Shown: positions 44,986 to 57,500 of the stretch, in pieces
Numbering within the stretch: position 1 is the stretch's first letter
How the letters are laid out: each line of letters begins with the position of its first letter
Assembly: GCA_910591455.2 (NCBI GenBank)
Contig: OU342809.1
Coordinates: 21,570,349-21,634,348, forward strand
Direction: 5' to 3'
DNA: 64,000 bases
Source of the DNA: Pholis gunnellus
Lineage: Eukaryota > Chordata > Actinopteri > Perciformes > Pholidae
The notes under the pieces: generated by a model
Seen by the model: the letters and a program-made list of their open reading frames with translations, nothing else
Databases searched by the model: none
Told to the model about the DNA's origin: nothing
Program-made: the position numbers and the translations under genes

Positions 44986-45740
44986 CCCTTGTGTCATCTT
45001 AGGGGTCGCCACTATGTTTAACAGCATAGGAAACCCCCTTAATGATCTTTTTTCAACTTGAAATTCAATTACTTTTCCTAGAATGACCCCAACAAGAGAA
45101 CAAGTTCAACATTGCTTTTGTTCATATTTCCATAAAAGCTGTACACCAACAGGGTCTTGTCTTAGGGGTAATTTTTGACCCGGCAGTTATAAAATCATTT
45201 TTATACTACAGAAAAAAACACACCACAACAACACACACACACACATAAACACAAGACATTGAGATTACGTGTGCTACTGATTGAACTCAGGGAAAATGAA
45301 AACTTTCTCGCGAATATGCAGCATCTCCCCTCCACGACCACACACCTGGCTGAAGTTCACAGACAAAATACAAACAAGATCAGAGAGAATAAACATTTCT
45401 TGAAAGCATTGTTTACTAATGGGGGAATGCAGTCAGAGGCTATAAGGGTGCTGCAGATGACAGTAACCCCAGACAACTGGAAGAGGATGGATGACCAGGA
45501 TGATTGACCTGCGTGCCTACATCGAGCTGCTAACATTAGCAGGTGTGTGTGTATCGGTCCCGAGGCGAGGCTGCATCTCTTTGGGATGCAGAGAGTGGAA
45601 GGGCGATTTTCCGTGCAATGATGTGACGATACTATTTAATAATCATGAGTCAAGACCTGCAAGGCGTGTGACAGACAAACTTGCGGCCATAAGAGAGGTC
45701 TGGGAGAAGTACACTGACAAAAATGATACTTTGGACTAAC
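44986..45740 (+). mobile_element. piggyBac-type transposon remnant, right arm
   Basis: Same remnant as 23928-24680. The frames at 45259-45507 (ending TVTPDNWKRMDDQDD) and 45491-45739 (YIELLTLAGVC ... RRVTDKLAAIREVWEK) belong to one former transposase frame split by indels. Only the part before the catalytic aspartates remains. Confidence 0.8.
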
Positions 45741-46085
45741 TTAAAAAAATTACTCTAATTTGTTACATGTAATTCTTTTAGTTTTTATCAAGTTATATTT
45801 TCAATTTGGTTGAAAGCTAAAATTTTGACTTGATCTAAATCAAAATATTGCTTTGCAAATTTTGACTTGATTTAAATAAAAAATATTGCTTTGGCCAAAG
45901 ACAAAACTTTACATATACACATATCCAATTATAGTTTTTACTTTCAATTAAACTGATTAAATGACTGTTCCCCTATTTGTTCTCTCTAGATTGATGTAAA
46001 CCTGTATGTTTTATGACTTTGTATCACCGACAGTAATTTAGTCACTCAAACACTAGAGACATCTGCTCACAGGAAAGTTTAGGTC
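45741..46085. other. AT-rich stretch upstream of H2B copy 3
   Basis: No gene. Mirror of about 23,500-23,927, with a small local duplication near 45,830-45,900. Confidence 0.5.
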
Positions 46086-46109
46086 TTTGGCGCATGCTCA
46101 GTACCGCTC

Positions 46110-46173
46110 AGAAGGCAGCCAATCCTGTGCAAGCAACAGCACAGTGCAATTTGCATCAAGTTGATATATATAG
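46110..46173 (+). promoter_or_regulatory. H2B promoter, copy 3: CCAAT, octamer, TATA
   Basis: CCAAT lies near 46,119, ATTTGCAT at 46149-46156, and GATATATATAG at 46163-46173. Confidence 0.85.
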
Positions 46174-46224
46174 ACCATCCTGTGCCTTTGGAAGTATTTT
46201 CCGACTTAGAAGAAATCTCGAATC

Positions 46225-46593
46225 ATGCCTGACGTCAAAGCGCCCAAGAAGGGCTCCAAGAAAGCCGTCTCTAAGACCGCCACCAAGACCGGCAAGAAGA
46301 GGCGCAAGAGCAGGAAGGAGAGCTACGCCATCTACGTGTACAAGGTGATGAAGCAGGTCCATCCCGATACCGGCATCTCCTCCAAGGCCATGGGCATCAT
46401 GAACTGCTTCGTGAGCGACATCTTTGAGCGCATCGCCGGTGAGGCTTCTCGTCTGGCTCACTACAACAAGCGCTCCACCATCACTTCCAGGGAGATCCAG
46501 ACCGCTGTCCGCCTGCTGCTGCCCGGTGAGCTGGCGAAGCACGCGGTGTCTGAGGGAACCAAGGCCGTGACCAAGTACACCAGCTCCAAGTAA
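46225..46593 (+). CDS. Histone H2B, copy 3 (122 aa)
   Basis: Identical protein to copy 2, including the Cys in IMNCFVSDIF. It has an octamer-TATA promoter, no intron, and a stem-loop 28 bases past the stop. It lies between the piggyBac remnant and H1 copy 3. Confidence 0.97.
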   Translation: MPDVKAPKKGSKKAVSKTATKTGKKRRKSRKESYAIYVYKVMKQVHPDTGISSKAMGIMNCFVSDIFERIAGEASRLAHYNKRSTITSREIQTAVRLLLPGELAKHAVSEGTKAVTKYTSSK

Positions 46594-46620
46594 ACACCTG
46601 ATGGAGACCAACAACACAAA

Positions 46621-46636
46621 GGCTCTTTTAAGAGCC
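46621..46636 (+). terminator. Histone mRNA 3' stem-loop, H2B copy 3
   Basis: A perfect GGCTCTTTTAAGAGCC. Confidence 0.95.
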
Positions 46637-46744
46637 ACACACTTCGTCTGAAGACATTTCCTCTGAGTACAGAAAGTGTTCGTTGGTACACTGAGTCAAA
46701 GTGGCTGCTGTGTTCCATAGTCAAATGGTTATATGTTAAGTTTA

Positions 46745-47495
46745 TAGTTATTTAATCTGTTTGTATACAATGGTAATGCACTGTCATCCAGTGCGTGTTT
46801 CCAATCTGCATATGCATTTTGTTGTACTTGTTACCTACCGCACTACACCTCTTGCGGAAGAGTACGGTAGTCAGTTGTTCGCGGACTAATATCACCGGTA
46901 TTAAGTTGGTGATAAGGCTTTGTCGAGAGTGGCGGCGCGAAATGACTGCCGTGTCTGTAAATAGATTAGTGTTTATGTGGATGTTCGGAGTTCACTTTTC
47001 AAGACTGCGTGCAATCAACCGGTAAGTAAACGTAAAGTTTATTCTAATTGAATCATAAGGGTTATTGTCATTTGCACGGCAATCTAGTCTGATATTTAGC
47101 CGCTCGTTCGTTGTTCGCTAAGTGGCGACTGTAGGAGTCCCAAACATGTTTATCGCTGCCTGTATATTCTGTCCCTGTATGTCCTAATTTCAAACTAATG
47201 CTGTATATAGGTTTTTACTAATTATTTCATGTGTATGTTTCAGAACCACACACTTGCTTGACTGTCAATAAACTTCTAAGGCGCATCTTGTCTGGAGTGC
47301 ATTCCTCTGCCCTTTACTGTTTTGTGTCTCTGGTTAGATGCTAAACTGCATCAGTACCTGTAAATGATGACGTTGAATCTGTTCTGTGGTCATTTTTATG
47401 GCTCTTGAGACAAATTTGGCAAAACCAAAAACTTAAATAAACCACCATTCCAGTCTTTTGACAACTGATTGTCAATTAACTCCTTAAATCTTTAT
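46745..47495. mobile_element. Insertion of about 750 bp beside H2B copy 3, unclassified
   Basis: Reverse-complement copy of 37465-38215, in plus orientation here. The CpG-rich part is at about 46,840-47,030 and the AATAAA end near 47,268. Confidence 0.45.
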
Positions 47496-48055
47496 TTATA
47501 GTGCAAAGTGGAATGGGACTAATTTTCCACAGAGCAGTCTGCAATCCTCAATTATATTCTAATTATATATACTTTATAATATTTTTGAATCAACCTCAGC
47601 ATCCAGAGTGCTCTTCTACTTTACAGGTTCTGTCATATATTACATTATCATTCTATGATTGTGTGTTTTCTGCTGAACATGTTTACAGCACAAACTGCAT
47701 GTCTGTAGAATATTAAGCACTGATGCCAGAAGGGCTGAACTTGGTCAGTAACGTTACATTTACGTCTGTAGATCAAAGACCTGTTGATGGTCGTCTGTGT
47801 GTGAGATACGGATCACTAAGTTACATTTAACAGATGTTACTATAACCTGCTTTATGAGGCTGATGGCCGAAAATATCTTGAAAGAAGTAAAGGATTTTAG
47901 GATGTTAATTAGGATCTTAATGTAGGTGCTTAGTATACTTTGAAGTTCAGTGGATACTCCTGAAGACATCCAGCCACTAACTGTCTGAGATCTGGTTTCT
48001 CTGTGTATTGTTTTTCCCACATTGACACCTGTGAATAACATTCATGCTTTTACAT

Positions 48056-48763
48056 ATGATTATTAGTGATGGCGAGATGAAGCCTCATGAGGCATCGAAC
48101 CACTTCAGCCAATTGGTTCGAGAAAGGGTTCATTACTCGAAGCTTCATGTGCACACGACACCACCTAGTGGCCAAAAGTATGGCTGGGTGAAGCTCCAGT
48201 TTCCTCCTTATTCTCATGCAAGGCACGGTAATGCCTTAGCATGGATGAGGTGTTGTTATTGTACCCCAACTCCCTGGAGCACAATAAACACCGCACCTTT
48301 AAATAAAATTAGAAACTGTGAAAAATACCGTTCTTGATAAGCAAACCTAATGAGTCTGAAATAGAGTTAGATTTAGCTTACCTTATTAGGAGTTATCAAA
48401 TCAAAGTGTTCCCACACAGGGGAAATCCTCCTCTTCCTAGCTGGCTCCATCTTATCACCTATCCTTCTCACCTCACTCTCCTAACTCTCCGAACTATCTC
48501 TCTCTCCAAACTCTCAACCAACAACACACATTTTGAATGGAGCCTGAGGGGTTTATATTGCTGTCAAACCTCCCGGCAAAATCTGAACCGCTTGCCGAAG
48601 CAGTCACGTGGTACAGCCGGGTAGCGAGGCTTCGGACGTCATCATTTTTGGCTCCTCCCCTACATGAAGCAAGCCTCGATACGCGCTTCGAGGAAACGCC
48701 CCCTCCATTACTCGACACACGCTTCGAAGCGTCGGCACATCTCGTAACAACACTAATGATTAT
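48056..48763. mobile_element. hAT-type MITE with 8-bp target duplication (right arm only)
   Basis: ATGATTAT occurs at 48056-48063 and 48756-48763. Between them a 692-bp element (48064-48755) begins TAGTGATGGCGAGATG and ends with the inverted form CATCTCGTAACAACACTA. The other two copies have an empty site with a single ATGATTAT (about 21,995 and 36,900). Eight-bp duplications and TAGTG/CACTA ends are typical of hAT elements. No transposase is seen. Confidence 0.88.
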
Positions 48764-49481
48764 ACATCCCTTATTTTAATCGGTTTTTATTTCTATTTTA
48801 CATTATGTGCATGATATGATTGCTTTTGTTATATTTTTTAAATTGATAATTATTAATAATGTATATGATATATATCTGGTTTTACAGAGCAAGTATTAGT
48901 TATATTCTATCTGTGGCAGGTTTATCACGTTCTCTCTCTCCTGTGAAGCTTTGCAGCACATTTATCATGTTATGCAGCTCAATCTTCAACTTCCAGACAG
49001 ATAAGTTGATGCAGCTGCTCACGTTTACTGTAAACTGGATTTAAAACACTGACATTTGTTTCGTCTTGTTTCCACCTACAATCGGTCATACAGGAAAACA
49101 TGAATACAAACTAGTTAGTGTCTAATATGTCTGTCTCTCCTTAGAAGTGGATTCATTTTTGCTACTTCATTCTCCTCCTGTATGCATGTATGTTTAGAAT
49201 TGTTACATTTTACTATTTGCTACTTGTTAAGTAGTGTGTAACGATGAGCAATGGAATGTCCTTAAATGTATCATGTTTCTCCCTTAAAAAGTAACAGTTA
49301 TGTCTGCTTAATAACTTATGTAAAAACTGGAACATTTGTTATTTTTCTATCATTGTAATAAATGAGGTGACTTACTGAATAACCCTTGTTTACTTGTCTT
49401 TTTTCCTCTATATTCTAATACAAAGCTTGTTATAATAACATTAAAAACAAACAGGAAAATGCTCTTAAGGAAGATGTGGGT

Positions 49482-49497
49482 GGCTCTTAAAAGAGCC
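49482..49497 (-). terminator. Histone mRNA 3' stem-loop, H1 copy 3
   Basis: A perfect GGCTCTTTTAAGAGCC on the minus strand. Confidence 0.95.
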
Positions 49498-49534
49498 TTT
49501 TATAGGAGCGTTGGTATTTCAGACTGAGAACAGC

Positions 49535-50161
49535 TCACTTCTTCTTGGGTGCTGCTTTCTTGGCTTTGGGCTTGGCAGCCTTCTTTGCGGGGGCTTTCTT
49601 GGCTGCAGGGGCCTTGGCTGCGGGGGCCTTTTTGACCATCTTCTTGGGACTCTTGGTCGCCTTTTGGGGGCTCTTGGCTGCCTTCTTTGGGCTCTTGGCA
49701 GGTTTCTTGGCCGCTGCGGGTTTCTTTGCCTTCTTGGGTGATTTCTTAGCAGCTACTGGTTTCTTTGCTGCCGCTGTCTTGGCCTTTTTGGCCGCTACGG
49801 GTTTCTTTGCTGCGGGCTTCTTGGCTTTGGGAGCGGCTTTCTTTGCCGGTTTATCGACAGCCGTCTTGCTTATCTTGAAGGAGCCTGAGGCCCCGGTCCC
49901 CCTGGTCTGGACCAGAGTTCCCTTAGCCACCAGGCTCTTGATGGCGGTCTTGACGCGGGAGTTGTTCTTCTCCACATCGTATCCTCCGGCTGTCAGAGCC
50001 TTCTTGACGGCGGCAGCAGACACGCCGTTCCGCTCCTTGGATGCGGCCACAGCTTTAACGATGAGCTCAGCGACGCTGGGACCAGCCTTCTTCGGCCTGG
50101 GCGCCTTCTTCTTGGCTGCTTTGGGCGCCGCGGGGGCTGGAGCTGGAACTTCTTCTGACAT
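49535..50161 (-). CDS. Linker histone H1, copy 3 (208 aa)
   Basis: Starts MSEEVPAPAPAAPKAAKKKA. The globular domain is identical to copy 2. The C tail has the longer arrangement of copy 1, so it looks like a mosaic of the other two. It has SPKK motifs and a stem-loop. Confidence 0.97.
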   Translation of the reverse strand: MSEEVPAPAPAAPKAAKKKAPRPKKAGPSVAELIVKAVAASKERNGVSAAAVKKALTAGGYDVEKNNSRVKTAIKSLVAKGTLVQTRGTGASGSFKISKTAVDKPAKKAAPKAKKPAAKKPVAAKKAKTAAAKKPVAAKKSPKKAKKPAAAKKPAKSPKKAAKSPQKATKSPKKMVKKAPAAKAPAAKKAPAKKAAKPKAKKAAPKKK

Positions 50162-50317
50162 TTTCTATCGTTGATGTGTTTGTAGTTACGAGAACACGAG
50201 AGTCTGACTGACTGATGAAGAGCTCAGAGCAGGGGGCTGGACTTAAACACACCATGAGAACCGTGGAGACTCAACCCATCCCGGGACTCCTCAGTGCGGT
50301 CTGAAAGCAGAGTCACT

Positions 50318-50324
50318 TGTGTTT
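50318..50324 (-). promoter_or_regulatory. H1 box (AAACACA), copy 3
   Basis: AAACACA on the minus strand, in the H1 upstream block shared by all three H1 genes. Confidence 0.55.
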
Positions 50325-50399
50325 TCTCTTCACTGATAAAGACTCAAAACTACATGTGGAAGAAGTACTGAAGGCTGACGGTGAAGGGAGCCGGTAGCG

Positions 50400-51860
50400 G
50401 ACTAGTATCTCTTCATATTGAAGTCACGTAGAGCTCTGATGATCTCTGTGTTCTGTTTGAGGAGCCTCCAAACCTCACCTCCTCACCGCCGTGGACAGCA
50501 CTGATCAGCGGCTTTTCCCACTCATTTCTCTCTAAAAATGATTTAAAATGCATCAGAGCTCCATCAAAAGTGGTTTTCCAACTGGTCCACATGTTTGTTA
50601 AGAGTCTCGATGTAAAAACAACCATCTGATGTTGATCAGTTTGTAATAAGCTGAAGTTATTGTGGGAGCAGCAAACACACTGATGATGGTCGAGGCTTAT
50701 GGTGCAGTTCAGCCAGACTTCCTATCAGAGCTGCTCACTGTGAACATGTCCTCTGCTGATAATAACTATTCATTTAAATAGTTATACTATTAATGATCAA
50801 ACACACTGACAAATAAATGTCACTTGTTTTGGGAAGCATGAGTGGCTTTAAGTGTTACAGTAACAATGTTTCACTGATGTTCTGCTGATGATTAAAGTGA
50901 GCACTGATGGAGATTTTTATTTTAATGAATAAAACACATTTTTAAAACTTATGATTAATTATAAACTGTTAAATACGAATTAATTATTACGTATTATTAA
51001 TAATATTCTAAATATGATTATCATTATTATTGTTATAACATTCAATACAATAATCATTCAAAGTGATTCAGACAGTGATACTTAAAAAAATAGACAGTGT
51101 TAAAATACATTTAATTGCATTAAAATGGATAAAAAAATACTCTTGTTGAATAGATTCATGATGCACTGACCTGAAGAGGTACGGTTTAAAATGTATTATT
51201 TCACATTCTATATTGAGAAATGTTTATAATACAAAACACAGATTAGGTAGTACATTTGTAGTAACAGGAATACATCTCGTCAGTGTGCTCAAGCTTTACT
51301 AGAAGTATCTATATTGTGTGTCTGTGGCCCAATACAAAAGACTTGATTTGTGATATTGGGCTGTACAAATAAACCTGATTTGACAGCTGAGATGAAGAGT
51401 AAATGCTTTGTGGGTAGTACTGCAACTTCCTAATCATTACTGACATAACAGCAGATGTGTTTGCTTCCGACTCGCAGCTCACCTTGAAATAAAACTGAAG
51501 CAACGATTTCATAAATTAAAGTCTGGTTTATAGTTTATTTATATATATTTTTCAAACAAACAAAACAAACCTGGACAATCAGTAAAAATGGCCCAAAACC
51601 AAACTAAAGTTCAGCCTCATATTACAATAACTGCTTCACAAACTAGATAACACCAACATGCTCATGGATTGTTTCATCCGTACAACTTTGGGTTGCAGCA
51701 TTTCTTCCTTTATTAAACACTTAACTCAGAACCTAGTTGACCTGCTGGCACCGTAAGTAAATAGTGTTTTAATTTTTTCACAGGGTATACAGCCCACTTA
51801 AAAATGGTAGCCGTGACCTGCGTTCTTCTCCAGGATACCAGCTCTCTATTGAGGAAGTGT
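50400..51860. other. Non-coding stretch between H1 and H4, right arm
   Basis: No gene. The H1-proximal block of about 340 bp is also upstream of the other H1 genes. A 70-aa frame in it is interrupted by TAG in the spacer copy, so it is not coding. It holds a single copy of the 101-bp unit that is doubled in the left arm. Confidence 0.6.
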
Positions 51861-51862
51861 GT

Positions 51863-51878
51863 GGCCCTTAAAAGGACC
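51863..51878 (-). terminator. Histone mRNA 3' stem-loop, H4 copy 3
   Basis: GGTCCTTTTAAGGGCC on the minus strand, with one G-U pair as in copy 1. Confidence 0.93.
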
Positions 51879-51908
51879 TTTTGTTTATAATCAACGTGTG
51901 ATTAGAGT

Positions 51909-52265
<357 letters not shown>

Positions 52266-52330
52266 TCACTGATATTTAAACCCTGTCTGAAGACGTGATA
52301 GAAGACAGAGGCGGGGCTTCTCCTTCTTTG

Positions 52331-54501
52331 GCTTTAACTGAAGGGTGATTTGTCCCTGGATGCACCCGGAAGGACTGTAGGGGACCAACAGGTTTAGGTT
52401 ATAGTTTAGTTTTAGTTTTTAAGTTGTTGAATGGAACAGGTTTAATATCCAGAATATAACTTCTTCATGGAGTCATTTAAAAAAAATATATATATTTATA
52501 ATTTGTAATAAAATGATTGTGTTTAAATGACAATTGTCATAAAGCCATGATGTTACACATTATTATCCACCGGAGATGTCAGCATTTATCCTGTGGATGG
52601 TGTCAGGATGGAAGTCTCTTCGTGGGAGGATGGTGGAGATAATGAAAACCTGAAATAAGAGTTGTGTTGCTATGAAGGGGTTTATTCCATTACTCTATAT
52701 ATGTCCCCTCGCCGTTTTCAGTATCGAGTATGTTTATCTGAGTTTAAAACTGTTTAATTTGTTACTTCTGTCAGAGTTTCTCTCTCTCTCTTGAGCTGTC
52801 TCTCTGTAAAGGACGTTTTCTCTAAATTAGTTTTTTCTCATCCCCTGAGTCATGTCCACTCCAGTAGCACTTACAACCTTCCAGTTTCAATCCTATCTGT
52901 ATTCTCAATGTTTTCATAGAGGGGTTTGTTCATATTTAGCATGGATAACCTGATTTATAGAACATTTCAATTTCCTAAAAACATGGCAAATTTTATTTTA
53001 TTTTGTATGCTTGTTGACTTTATTTTCTGATTAACAGAGTGATATATCCAAAATTCCCTCTGTTAACCAATTTACTATTGTCAACAAAATAAAAACAAGA
53101 ATTTGGACCTCGCTTTATCCAATGATCAGATTTCCGCTCTGGGATGTATGCAATTTAGATCATATTTAATATGATATGGCCTCACTTGTATATTTAAACA
53201 TACATTTATTTTATATTTTTAATTTCGATGCATTGAGCAGCACAAGATTTTGCCCTTTCATCTGCTCTTGGAGTCTGAGCAGCAGAGATTTCAAATCCCT
53301 TCACAAATACTGGGTCTGTGTTGTATTGTGCGGAAGTCAAACAACACCCAATAGCAGTCAACTCCGTACAGACATCAACATTGTTATGTAACCACATGGA
53401 AACAGTACTAGCCTGTTCGCCTTCCCATTATAGGGAGTGTTTTTGTGTTTTGTCTATAGCAAGTCCCCCCGCCCCCGCGCCAACATCGAGCTCAGTCGAG
53501 CTCAGCTTTGTGGCAAACAAGCGGCGATGCAAAGGTGAGATATGTGCTTCATTTTCAGGTTGACAAGACAACACGTGGAGGATGAAGACTAACTGGTTGG
53601 TTTGGCCAGTGTTTGTTTCGCTACTAACTTCTCCGTCTCCGGAAAGGAGCAGCCTGAAGGAGGATGCCTCCATTTTCTACAGGAGGCATCCGGTGTTTTG
53701 TCGATGAGAGTCTCGAGTCTAGGGATGAGCAGTCAGTCCGAAAAGACGCTGCGCTTCAGCTGTTACGTGCTTATGTAATGTTGCCAAATTCTATGACGTC
53801 ATTTGGCCAGAGTAACTTATAACGCGTCAGACGTAAGAGTAGCCTACTTAAAAAACAAAACAACGTAGTACGAGTAAAAGTGCTGCATTTCAAATGTCAC
53901 TTGACTAACCCTATGCCAGTTTAATAATATGGAATAGTATTCAAAGTAAAAGTAATCTCAATGCAGACAAAAATACATACTGTCGAAGTTGATGTATGAT
54001 TAGATTATTTTTTCTAATGCAGTCTAAACCTCAAAATAAAAAAAAAGAATTAATAGAAATTATTAAAACAATTAAAAAGAAATGCATGAGTATATTTGAG
54101 AAGCTGGGACTGTAAAATGTTGGGCATCTTTTGCATTAAACATTATTTATAAGCTCTTCATATGTTTTGTATGCAAACATTTGGTGTGGTGTAAAAATAT
54201 ATATATTTCCCTCTAAAATGCAGTGGACTGCAAGGAGAAAGTGGCAATATTGTAAAGACCTCTGATGTTTAAGTACAGTATTTGAATAAATGTACTTGTT
54301 TGCGTTCCACCGCCGGCTGTAACTGATTAGATTTCTTCAAGCCTGTCGGAACCTATGCCTCTAAAAGTGTTTTCTGTTTGATGTTCCCACTCACCTTTCA
54401 ATACAGGTGAGCAAACTACAGCCAGAGGAGGCAGCACTAAGAACGGAGGAGCTACACTCTTACAGCAAGTCAATCAGCTCTTCAGTTCAGTCCATTCCAC
54501 C
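52331..54501. other. Boundary between histone cluster and CYP2 array
   Basis: No gene recognised. A small GC-rich island near 53,460-53,530 ends in CAAAGGTGAGAT, which could be a donor of an unannotated first exon; no partner exon was found. The last 150 bases are the presumed promoter and 5' UTR of the first CYP2 gene, without a clear TATA box. Confidence 0.4.
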
Positions 54502-57500
54502 ATGTTTGCGTCAGTCATCCTGCTATTGATCTGCGTTGTCTTCATCCTCATTCAACTCAAATCCCGGAGGCCAAAGAACTTTCCACCAGGACCCGCCGTC
54601 CTGCCGATACTGGGGAACATTTTGGAACTGAGCCTAGAGAACCCCCTGAATGACTTTGAAAGGGTGAGACATACGCTTAAATGAACGATGTTGCTCTTCC
54701 AATGCATTCACTTGTTATTGTATTCATGTAATCACTATCATTAGTACATAAAATGTGTCTAAAATGTTTTAAAACTGACACTTATGGCAATTGTGCTATT
54801 TTCCCTGATCGTAACATATTTAAAAGTCGGTTGCAAGTGGAAAATAAAAACGTGAACTTCAATCTGTGCACTGTGAGATATGCTTCTTGGGTAAGGTGTG
54901 CTCACTGACATATTGTCTGTACAGAGTTGACTGCCTGTGTACTTATCTACTGGACTATAGCCAACCAGTGGTACAGGCCATGTATACATATTGGGCTTTG
55001 TCTAACCTACACACGATAAAATACTTGGAAAGAGATTTTGAGATCTCCGCTGCTGAGCTCTCAGTACAATGCAGATGAAAGAAAATCCTGAAGTTGTGGC
55101 TAAATTCTAAGTACATATTACAACACTGGTCATTCATTACCAAAAGTATCTGCATAGCTACATACCACAAGGTGCGTCTAGTTAGAGCTGCATCCTTCAG
55201 GGCGGAGGTAGACTCCCCAAGGCCAGGTGCAATCGATTCAAACACTCACTTTTAGTTTGTGCAATGAAATCACTGAATATACACTCCACCAATAGGTGTC
55301 ATACTGTCTCATTATTTTTTAACTTGCTCTTATGTGCTGTGTTTACCTGCTTTAAATTGATTTCATTGAATTGCTGTGAGTAATATCCATCTGAAGTTAT
55401 ATGATATATATATTTAAAACACTGACATGTTATCTGGTTCTCTTCCAGCTGAGGAAGACTTATGGAAACGTCTACAGTTTATTTCTCGGTCCCAGACCAG
55501 CAGTGTTCATCAATGGGATGAAGACCATTAAGGAGGCTTTAGTGGCCAAGGGCGTTGATTTTGCTGGAAGACCCCAAGACCTGTTTGTCAATGACTCCAC
55601 CCAGAGGAAAGGTAGGACAGACGTGATGTTTCAAAGGGCAGTGAATGCATCATCTGCCTCGCTGATTAAAAAAAACTAATCCCACATTCTGCAAAAGTAC
55701 TTCATATGTCAGCAGTGTATCTTTGTTCATGCATATAGGGATGGGACAGTTACCAGTATAACTATATATGGTGTTTTTTATTGTCATTATTATCACAAAT
55801 CAATGGAAATGTGGGGCCTCTGCACAGGCACATGCTGCAGCATGATGGGAAATAGTGAAAACCTGTTGACTAGTATCTCTTTGTGGCTCATCATGGCGCA
55901 GCAATTCAGCAATTTGACTAGGAGTTGAACCACAAAGTTCTTTAAAGGGATTCAATAAAACCTTTAATTTAAAATCAAAAACACGTGAAGGGAGGCTTAA
56001 ACAGGGCTGATATGATCTTGCCTTCTAGTGTTTGTGTAAATCTGAGCACCTGTGTTTTCTTTGGCAGCACCTCACAACTCAAACGGAGGGGAACAAGCGT
56101 ATGTTATGTAACAGATGTATGTTTACAGTGTGCTGTTCAGTTTGCCAGAGAAAAGGAGGTAGGGCTGGAGCTGATTTATCTTAAATGTATCTTTAACAAG
56201 GCAGTTATTCAGTCATCAGACTTGTCTGCACTTGTCCTGTAGAAGTCTTTATGAAAAGCAGCTGCCCACTCACATGTTAAGCGCCTCTATATATTATTCT
56301 AACCACGAGTCTTTCGAAAGTCTTTGTTCTCTAAAAAGTGGGACTCCATTCAATACCTTTGGCAGGGGAAGCACCTTCCTTGCACAACACTGAAAATTGG
56401 TCCAACTGCCTTGAACCCACCACTTTTGCTAAGTTTATTTTGCTGTTGTGTATCAACCGTCCATCTGTTCAAAACTAGTTCAAAAAGTATATAAATCATT
56501 AATAAAAATGTTGAGACCACTGACTGTAATGAACGGTAACTAAATAAAGAAGCAATATTAAGTTACAGAGGAGAGTAAATAATAAAACGTACTAGAAAGT
56601 AGACTGGCTCTGGAAAAACACTGCTACAATCACTTTCGTGCCACTTCGTGTGTTTTAGGAGTGATTCTGGCAGATTACGGTTCTAGTTGGAAGGATCAAC
56701 GTCGCTTTGCTCTGATGAACTTGAGGAACTTTGGTATGGGGAAGGATTCAATGGAGGAGAGGATTCATGGAGAGATACAATACACCCTTGACACGCTGGA
56801 GAACAGCATTGGTAAGTCATCAGTGAGCCCACAGTCCTCCGATGGATGGCAGGGTTCACTTTAATCAGTGACAGACATCTGAGCAGCACAAATACTCTAC
56901 TATTGTTTGATAATGTTACACGGTGGATCTTGATCACGCATTTTGATGAATGGTGAATGTTGATTTTTGCTTGTTCATTGCTAGTCTAATGTTCTTGTTT
57001 GCATTCTTGCACAATACTGTGTTGAACTTCAGTGAACATGTCTTTTTACAGGCAAAACCTTCAGTCCGCAAATTATGTTTCATAATGCGGCCTCCAACAT
57101 CATCTGCCAGGTTCTGTTTGGAAAACGCTTCGAGTATGACGATGAGGTCATCAAAGTGATTGTTCAGTGCTTTACTGAGAATGCCAAGTTAGCCAATGGA
57201 CCATGGAGTATGGTGAGTCAAAGGCATGTTTCTGCCTTCAAACCGGGCTCAGAAATATCAGACTTCAGCTAAGCTAGCGGCTCTGTGAGGCTGTACTTGG
57301 GGTCAGTGGTGCTCAGAGCTAACTTTAGCAAGCTAACATAGTGATAGTTAGCAGGTATAATGTTTACCATATTCGTCATCTAAGTTTAGCACGTTAGCAT
57401 GCTAGCATTTTTCAAGTGGCACCAATCAAAAAGCTACAACTGGGGCTAATGTGAGTATCACTAGTAGGACATCGACCGTGAGAGTTACCCAATTGACACT

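Noticed and set aside
46795..47025. 76-aa frame identical at 37940-38170
   Set aside because: It lies in a duplicated insertion, so identity is expected. It resembles no family and its end coincides with a donor-like site.
50413..50625. 70-aa frame upstream of H1 copy 3
   Set aside because: The same sequence upstream of H1 copy 2 has an in-frame TAG and copy 1 lacks the ATG. Similarity reflects duplication, not coding constraint.
53428..53673. Possible small gene around the GC-rich patch before the CYP2 array
   Set aside because: No partner exon, no family match; kept only as a note on a possible first exon.
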